Shown here one piece after another: positions 6,791 through 10,256 of a stretch of DNA of 10,256 nucleotides. Both the position numbers and the translations under genes were made by a program. Each line of letters starts with the position of its first letter. Position 1 is the stretch's first letter. The notes below the pieces were generated by a model. That model was not told the origin of the DNA, searched no databases, and saw nothing but the letters and a program-made list of their open reading frames with translations. The DNA is from Candidatus Thorarchaeota archaeon (GTDB lineage Archaea; Asgardarchaeota; Thorarchaeia; Thorarchaeales; Thorarchaeaceae): the NCBI GenBank assembly GCA_013138615.1, contig WTCK01000184.1, positions 1 through 10,256 on the forward strand. The letters run 5' to 3'.

Positions 6791-6933
6791 GCCGGAGTGG
6801 CCTAGCTTGGTTAGGGCGCGAGACTCATAATCTGACTGGATCAGTTCAGTCAAAATCATGGGGTCATTGTCTCAAGCCTGACCCGAGATGAGACATCTCG
6901 AAGTCGAGGGCTCGAATCCCTCCTCCGGCACCA
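6791..6933 (+). tRNA. Elongator tRNA-Met(CAU) with 65-base intron
   Basis: The acceptor stem is GCCGGAG (6791-6797) with CTCCGGC (6923-6929), then A and an encoded CCA (6931-6933). The D stem is GCCT/GGGC. The anticodon stem CGAGA (6819-6823) pairs with TCTCG (6896-6900), and the loop reads CTCATA before the intron, giving anticodon CAU. The G1-C72 pair and the lack of three consecutive G-C pairs in the anticodon stem favour elongator over initiator Met; an Ile2 tRNA read by agmatidine is less likely but not excluded. The T stem is GAGGG/CCCTC. The T loop is CTCGAAT, with C at position 54 where T is nearly universal. A second CCA follows the first, so the 3' end reads CCACCA. Confidence 0.93.
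6830..6894 (+). other. 65-base intron of tRNA-Met (position 37/38)
   Basis: Exon CTCA (6824-6827) pairs perfectly with intron TGAG (6889-6892). The bulges are TAA (6828-6830) and ACA (6893-6895), a canonical bulge-helix-bulge. A short inner helix TCT/AGA (6831-6833, 6886-6888) encloses two hairpins: GACTG/CAGTC (6834-6838, 6847-6851) and GGGTCA/TGACCC (6861-6866, 6879-6884). No protein is encoded in it. Confidence 0.85.
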
Positions 6934-6935
6934 CC

Positions 6936-6964
6936 ACATACTACTGCTTTGCAGGTATGTTTTT
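6936..6964 (+). terminator. Hairpin plus T-run after tRNA-Met
   Basis: ACATAC (6936-6941) pairs with GTATGT (6955-6960) and CTGC (6944-6947) with GCAG (6951-6954) around a TTT loop, with TA bulged on one side. Five T residues (6960-6964) follow. Archaeal polymerase terminates at U-runs, so this would separate the tRNA-Met transcript from pgk. The hairpin may also protect the tRNA precursor 3' end. Confidence 0.5.
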
Positions 6965-6967
6965 GTG

Positions 6968-6975
6968 TATACATA
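6968..6975 (+). promoter_or_regulatory. Possible TATA box for pgk
   Basis: TATACATA lies just after the T-run and 50 bases before the pgk ATG. Initiation about 25 bases downstream would give a leader of roughly 30 bases that still includes the pgk ribosome binding site (GAGAGGTT, 7011-7018). Confidence 0.42.
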
Positions 6976-7025
6976 ATTTCTCGGTAGGAATGAGATTCGA
7001 CCTGCAAAAAGAGAGGTTACCTAGA

Positions 7026-8234
7026 ATGAAACTTTCCTTCAAGACCCTTGATGATGTTGAAACTAAAGGAAAGCGAGTATTGGTTCGTGCCGACATAAAC
7101 TGCTCTGTTGACCCCGATACTAAGAAGATAACCGACGCTTCTAGAATAGATGCCATTGTTCCCACACTCAAAGAATTGTCCAAAAGCAAGGTTGTGTTGA
7201 TGGCACACCAAGGACGTCCGGGCAGTAACGATTTCATATCGCTTGAACAACATACTGAGATTCTGCAGGGACTGGGGTTCAATGCGAGCTTTGTGGACGA
7301 TATCTTCGGAGAAAGAGCCAAGGCGGCCATAGAGAAGGTGCAGGTGGGAGAGATACTTGTTCTCCAAAACGTGAGAATGTTCGAGGGTGAACTGAAGAAA
7401 GCACCGCCAGACGAAGTCGCAAAAGAGGCAATCGTCCAGGAGCTTTATCCCTTGTTTGATCTGTTCGTGAACGATGCGTTTGGTGCAGCACACAGGTCTC
7501 AAGCGTCACTTGTAGGTTTCACGACAGTACTGCCTTCAGTTGCAGGTCGGCTTGTTGAGAAGGAGATTCGTGTACTGACCGAGGCCACAGCTACAGAGAA
7601 GCATCCATGGATTCTTGTATTCGGCGGAGCTAAGGTCGCTGGCAAGGTGAAGACTCTAAACAAACTATTGGCCACTGGACGAGTAGACAAGGCACTACTA
7701 GGGGGCCTTCTTGGTCAGCTGTTCTTGATCACAAAGGGCTTGATTCCCACCGAATACTCTGCTCCAATCAAGGGTTTCGAATCGGCAGTGGAAACAGCAA
7801 CAGAACTCCTAGAGAAATATCCGAACATATTAGTTCTCCCAGAGGACGCAGCCGTTGAGAGAGATGGAAAGCGATTCGAATGCGCCTTCAATGAGATGAA
7901 CGGTGATCCGTTTTTCGATATTGGACCGTCCACAGCCAAGAAGTACATGCGGATGATAAGTGAAGCTGCCGCAGTATTCGCGAACGGTCCTCTTGGATAC
8001 TTCGAGAAAGAGCCATTCGCCAAGGGTACACTCAGTGTTCTAAATGCAATTGCTGAGTGCGAAGGTGTTACAGTTGTTGCCGGGGGGCACCTGGGAGCGA
8101 TGGCAATAAACGAAGGCTTTGCAGACCGGGTTTCACACATCAGTACGGGGGGTGGAGCCACGATTAACTTCTTGACAGGGAAAAAGTTAGATCTCGTGGT
8201 TGCGCTCGAATCCGCGGCACAGAGGATGGTGTAG
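7026..8234 (+). CDS. pgk: Phosphoglycerate kinase
   Basis: PGK catalyses reversible phosphate transfer between 1,3-bisphosphoglycerate plus ADP and 3-phosphoglycerate plus ATP in glycolysis and gluconeogenesis. The 402-residue length is usual. Visible motifs are V-L-V-R-A-D-I-N (18-25) and H-Q-G-R-P (61-65) for substrate binding, N-D-A-F-G-A-A-H-R (149-157), G-G-A-K-V-A-G-K (200-207), G-P-L-G-Y-F-E (321-327) and the nucleotide-binding G-G-G-A-T (375-379). The style is archaeal. ATG 7026 is chosen because the family starts MKLSFKTLDD and GAGAGGTT lies 7 bases upstream. The frame remains open backwards into tRNA-Met, but that extension is not coding. A DUF1294 gene starts two bases after the stop. 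Confidence 0.97.
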   Translation: MKLSFKTLDDVETKGKRVLVRADINCSVDPDTKKITDASRIDAIVPTLKELSKSKVVLMAHQGRPGSNDFISLEQHTEILQGLGFNASFVDDIFGERAKAAIEKVQVGEILVLQNVRMFEGELKKAPPDEVAKEAIVQELYPLFDLFVNDAFGAAHRSQASLVGFTTVLPSVAGRLVEKEIRVLTEATATEKHPWILVFGGAKVAGKVKTLNKLLATGRVDKALLGGLLGQLFLITKGLIPTEYSAPIKGFESAVETATELLEKYPNILVLPEDAAVERDGKRFECAFNEMNGDPFFDIGPSTAKKYMRMISEAAAVFANGPLGYFEKEPFAKGTLSVLNAIAECEGVTVVAGGHLGAMAINEGFADRVSHISTGGGATINFLTGKKLDLVVALESAAQRMV

Positions 8235-8236
8235 TC

Positions 8237-8545
8237 ATGCAGCTGCTGGAATTTTCACATATTCTTCTCATCTATCTAATCGCTGTGAACATCCTTACTT
8301 CCATTCTAATGTGGTGGGATAAAAGAAAAGCTAAGAAGAAAGAGCGGCGAATCGCAGAAGCCACGCTTCTACTGCTATCATTTATTGGTGGCGCTCTGGG
8401 CTTATTCATCGGAATGTTCAAGTTTCGGCACAAAACTTTGAAACGGTCATTTCGAGCAGTTGCTGTCATTAGCCTTATCGTTTCCCTATTGATTTACTGG
8501 ATTGCTTTCAGAATACTGACATTTGGCCCTGTGCCTATGGTGTAA
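8237..8545 (+). CDS. DUF1294 family membrane protein
   Basis: This small integral membrane protein (102 residues) belongs to DUF1294, a family without a known function. Three hydrophobic segments are predicted at about 8-26, 43-60 and 75-94. The family pattern is visible: N18...W-W-D-K-R-K-A (26-32), R-R-I-A-E (37-41), G-G-A-L-G (51-55) and F-R-H-K-T (63-67). The gene starts two bases after the pgk stop, with a GAGGATGG-like site inside the pgk end, so the two are probably co-transcribed. A metabolic link to PGK is not implied by the sequence. Confidence 0.85.
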   Translation: MQLLEFSHILLIYLIAVNILTSILMWWDKRKAKKKERRIAEATLLLLSFIGGALGLFIGMFKFRHKTLKRSFRAVAVISLIVSLLIYWIAFRILTFGPVPMV

Positions 8546-8939
8546 GATATTCAACCACGCCAATATAGTGAAGGTGAGTGTAGAACGAAGCAGTGCTGCC
8601 ATATACTAATCACACCAGAGAAGAAATCTACATGCACAAAGAAATGGTTGATGAGGGCACAATTAAGCACCCTCATGATTTCAGGTTTACCAGGGTTCAG
8701 GCCTTGGCCGTGAGGGCTCGTTCATACACTCGGATGCTGATTATGCCCGATTACAACCACTGAAACAATTGCGACCAATCCTAATCTCTTTCAGCCACAA
8801 GACCGCGCATTGGCATTGTCCTCGGTCTAGAATTTGCTAGGTCCTTATATCGTGAAATTCGAGCACATTGATGTCCAATCAGTGAATCAATCTGTAACAC
8901 AGAGTAATGCCAGTTCTAATAATTCTCGCAAAATGAAAA
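8546..8939. other. 394-base region without a convincing gene
   Basis: I see no recognisable protein or RNA here. The longest start-to-stop frame I noticed is 43 codons (8632-8763), without a good ribosome binding site or family resemblance. Two elements stand out: a seven-pair inverted repeat ATGAGGG/CCCTCAT (8651-8657, 8670-8676) inside that frame, and a TATA-like CCTTATAT (8843-8850) pointing right that serves no plus-strand gene I can see. The region lies between the end of the pgk operon and the minus-strand tRNA-Thr, so it could hold converging transcript ends or an unannotated small RNA. Confidence 0.4.
8930..8939 (-). terminator. T-rich terminator of tRNA-Thr
   Basis: On the minus strand the bases just after the encoded CCA read TTTTCATTTT: two T4 runs, matching the U-rich signals that end archaeal transcripts. 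No hairpin is needed or seen. Confidence 0.5.
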
Positions 8940-9015
8940 TGGAGCCCCGGGCGAGATTCGAACTCGCGACCTGCTGATTACAAGTCAGCCGCTATAGCCC
9001 CTAAGCCACCGAGGC
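8940..9015 (-). tRNA. tRNA-Thr(UGU), no intron
   Basis: Read on the minus strand, acceptor GCCTCGG pairs with CCGGGGC (two G-U pairs), followed by discriminator T and an encoded CCA (8940-8942). The anticodon stem GCTGA/TCAGC closes CTTGTAA, so the anticodon is UGU (Thr). The variable loop is AGGTC and the T arm is GCGAG-TTCGAAT-CTCGC. U73 agrees with threonine identity in archaea. As in tRNA-Val, the D stem has a U13-U22 mismatch. All elements are contiguous, so there is no intron. Confidence 0.95.
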
Positions 9016-9043
9016 AGTCCTAAGTGAATCAAGCAGCATATCG

Positions 9044-9054
9044 GCTTTAAAAGC
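9044..9054 (-). promoter_or_regulatory. Box A for tRNA-Thr
   Basis: On the minus strand this reads CTTTTAAAGCC, a good archaeal TATA-like element about 34 bases upstream of the tRNA. The repeats AGCAGC (9032-9037) and GCTGCT (9053-9058) flank it as an inverted repeat, which might be an operator or chance. Confidence 0.5.
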
Positions 9055-9107
9055 TGCTCTTCAAGATTCCTTCAACTGTGCGTTTCCGATGGCAGGAGCG
9101 GTTACTT

Positions 9108-9647
9108 CTAGTCATGATAGATATTATCGATGATTATAGCGTAAGCTAGCAGCATCAATCGATCAACATCCGGATCCACTACGTGAATCACATACCTGTC
9201 CTTGAAGTTGAACATAGGCGCAAACACATCACGCCATTTGTCTCCTTTCTTGATGGTAGCATACACTTTCTTCTTATCCTTCGGATGACGGATTTCGAAA
9301 TTCCATTTCGTCACGCCACCCTGCGCCTTGAATATGATATTGTCTTCGGGATCATAATAATCCACTGAGCCTCGAAAGGCAACCATTGGCTTCTTCGCAC
9401 GACCTATAAGCTGCCCTTCTGGGGTTTTCACATCATAGACTTGCCGCACAGCAGCTAGTTTCTTGTTAATGATACAGACTGGCGTTTCATCAACATTTTG
9501 CAACTGGATCTCCGCACGTAACGACATTAGCTTTCTCTTCATTAGTCCAATCTTGTTGCCGTCTGTGTCAAGAATTTCGCCACCACCGAACTTCCAAGTC
9601 TTCTCGTGAATTACGTAGTGAGTAATCGTAGGGTCCAACAGGTTCAT
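9108..9647 (-). CDS. LURP-one-related / scramblase-like (tubby C-terminal fold) protein
   Basis: This 179-residue protein resembles the LURP-one-related family, whose fold matches the C-terminal domain of tubby and phospholipid scramblases. The evidence is the opening Y-V-I-H-E-K-T-W-K-F-G-G-G-E-I-L-D-T-D-G (11-30) and successive beta-strand repeats of the type D-G-x-x-I-G-x-x-K-x-K-L-x-S-L-R (29-44), P-E-G-Q-L-I-G-R-A-K-K (76-86) and D-P-E-D-N-I-I-F-K-A (99-108). It ends in a hydrophobic helix preceded by D-P-D-V-D-R-L-M-L-L-A (158-168), as in the family. Function in archaea is unknown; membrane or ligand binding is inferred. ATG is at 9645-9647, with GGGAG 10 bases upstream. The gene stands alone, 93 bases upstream of tRNA-Thr on the same strand and divergent from the next gene. 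Confidence 0.72.
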   Translation of the reverse strand: MNLLDPTITHYVIHEKTWKFGGGEILDTDGNKIGLMKRKLMSLRAEIQLQNVDETPVCIINKKLAAVRQVYDVKTPEGQLIGRAKKPMVAFRGSVDYYDPEDNIIFKAQGGVTKWNFEIRHPKDKKKVYATIKKGDKWRDVFAPMFNFKDRYVIHVVDPDVDRLMLLAYAIIIDNIYHD

Positions 9648-9919
9648 CTTTTACACACTCCCTTGTGATATTCTTACGCTACCTATTAAGCGAATCTCGG
9701 CTGGAATTAGGAACCAATGACCCGTCCAAAGGCACGCTTAGGTTGTGCATTCCATCACGCACATGTTTATGTGCCAATGAGCGCATCTAACCTTCAGAAA
9801 TCCGGCCATAGCATAAAGTCCCATATCACACGCGGGTCATACAAAGCCTAAATGCTACGGGAAAGCTCAAATAGCATACAGGATTTCCTCAAAGGACGAC
9901 GTACAACTAGGTGATACAT
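9648..9919. other. Divergent intergenic region
   Basis: This stretch lies between two divergent genes and should hold both promoters. A six-pair inverted repeat GCACAT/ATGTGC with a four-base loop occurs at 9759-9774. On the minus strand CTTAATAG (complement of 9683-9690) is a possible TATA element for the LURP-one-like gene. A 44-codon plus-strand frame (9717-9851) has a weak AGGA upstream but no recognisable product. Confidence 0.35.
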
Positions 9920-10256
9920 TTGCAATCGGAACCGTACACCCAATTCACTGAAGCTATCTTTAACCTATTCAAAGGCCTCTCCGACGCGCTCATACCCCAT
10001 GGAATACCATTTGGCCCGATTGCTTGGTTCGTTATCGTTGTTACTGTACCCATGGTCATAGTCATAGCGTTTCTGCTGTATCGCAGCAAGAAATCTGCTG
10101 GCGGCTTGCCTGATGGTGTACATAGAATCATTGCATCAACTGGCGATGTTTCCTCGGGCATTGCAGGTACAAAAAAGGTACAGTTCATCAAGACCCCCGG
10201 AGAAGCACTGGTCTTCCTCAAAGTGGAAGAGAATGCTATTCAGCAGGCTTTGGCTG
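9920..10256 (+). CDS. Unknown single-pass membrane protein, truncated by window end
   Basis: The frame is open to the window edge and gives 112 residues of an incomplete protein that I do not recognise. An amphipathic N-terminal stretch (1-33) is followed by one strongly hydrophobic segment (about 34-54: W-F-V-I-V-V-T-V-P-M-V-I-V-I-A-F-L-L-Y) and a basic stop-transfer R-S-K-K (55-58). This suggests a signal anchor with the remainder in the cytoplasm. The soluble part so far contains G-T-K-K-V-Q-F-I-K-T-P-G-E-A-L. TTG 9920 is preferred because AGGTGA at 9909-9914 lies 5 bases upstream; GTG 9911 overlaps that site. The minus-strand frame across the same bases (9907-10221) is a shadow of this gene. 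Confidence 0.65.
   Translation, partial: MQSEPYTQFTEAIFNLFKGLSDALIPHGIPFGPIAWFVIVVTVPMVIVIAFLLYRSKKSAGGLPDGVHRIIASTGDVSSGIAGTKKVQFIKTPGEALVFLKVEENAIQQALA

Noticed and set aside
6888..7025. N-terminal extension of pgk in frame from 6888
   Set aside because: It runs through the tRNA-Met 3' half, the hairpin and the promoter-like element. The family start and a good ribosome binding site are at ATG 7026.
7715..8161. 148-codon minus-strand frame within pgk
   Set aside because: It is antisense to conserved PGK motifs and has no recognisable domain.
8632..8763. 43-codon plus-strand frame
   Set aside because: It has no clear ribosome binding site, no hydrophobic or domain pattern, and contains an inverted repeat; not supported as a gene.
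9717..9851. 44-codon plus-strand frame
   Set aside because: Only a weak AGGA precedes it and the translation is rich in His/Ser/Lys without recognisable features; probably chance.
9907..10221. 104-codon minus-strand frame at the right end
   Set aside because: The plus strand has a binding site, a clear transmembrane segment and an open frame to the edge; the minus frame has neither domain nor context.
1..10256. CRISPR array, insertion sequence, prophage or toxin-antitoxin module
   Set aside because: There are no regularly spaced repeats, no transposase or integrase motifs, no terminal inverted repeats and no toxin-antitoxin pair. The tRNA genes show no flanking partial duplicates that would mark integration.

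Overview
The window is ordinary archaeal chromosome, not a mobile or defence region. The evidence is the gene set: transcription factor TFE, an MBF1 with a zinc ribbon, a DUF2110 protein, the archaeal-only GatDE amidotransferase, an archaeal-type phosphoglycerate kinase, and tRNA genes with bulge-helix-bulge introns and encoded CCA ends. Strong Shine-Dalgarno sites (GGAGGT/AGGTGA type) and GTG or TTG starts are common. The moderate base composition and a LURP-one/scramblase-like gene would fit an Asgard archaeon such as a thorarchaeon, but that placement is an inference from the gene set and no search was run.

Layout, left to right. Bases 1-252 are intergenic. MBF1 (253-828) and TFE (951-1472) form a basal-transcription pair. 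DUF2110 (1558-2328) and an S4-domain/RrmJ-fold methyltransferase (2315-2992) follow, overlapping by 14 bases. Next come tRNA-Val(UAC), with a 31-base non-canonical intron in the variable region, and tRNA-Leu(UAA), with a 34-base canonical intron. GatD (3457-4821) and GatE (4822-6747) abut exactly. tRNA-Met(CAU), with a 65-base intron, is followed by a hairpin with a T-run, then phosphoglycerate kinase (7026-8234) and a DUF1294 membrane protein. About 400 bases without a convincing gene lead to tRNA-Thr(UGU) on the minus strand. A LURP-one-like gene (minus, 9108-9647) is divergent from a truncated single-pass membrane protein that runs off the right edge.

The genes share information processing rather than one pathway. 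MBF1 and TFE act in transcription initiation. The S4 methyltransferase probably modifies RNA, and DUF2110 is coupled to it. GatDE converts Glu-tRNA(Gln) to Gln-tRNA(Gln). Four tRNA genes lie between the protein genes. PGK is core glycolysis/gluconeogenesis.

I found no CRISPR array, insertion sequence, toxin-antitoxin pair, phage gene or convincing new multi-gene system. The points most worth checking are the tRNA-Val intron in the variable region, the matching 3' splice regions of the Leu and Met introns, C54 and the CCACCA end of tRNA-Met, the TFE zinc ribbon lacking one cysteine, and the DUF2110-methyltransferase pair.
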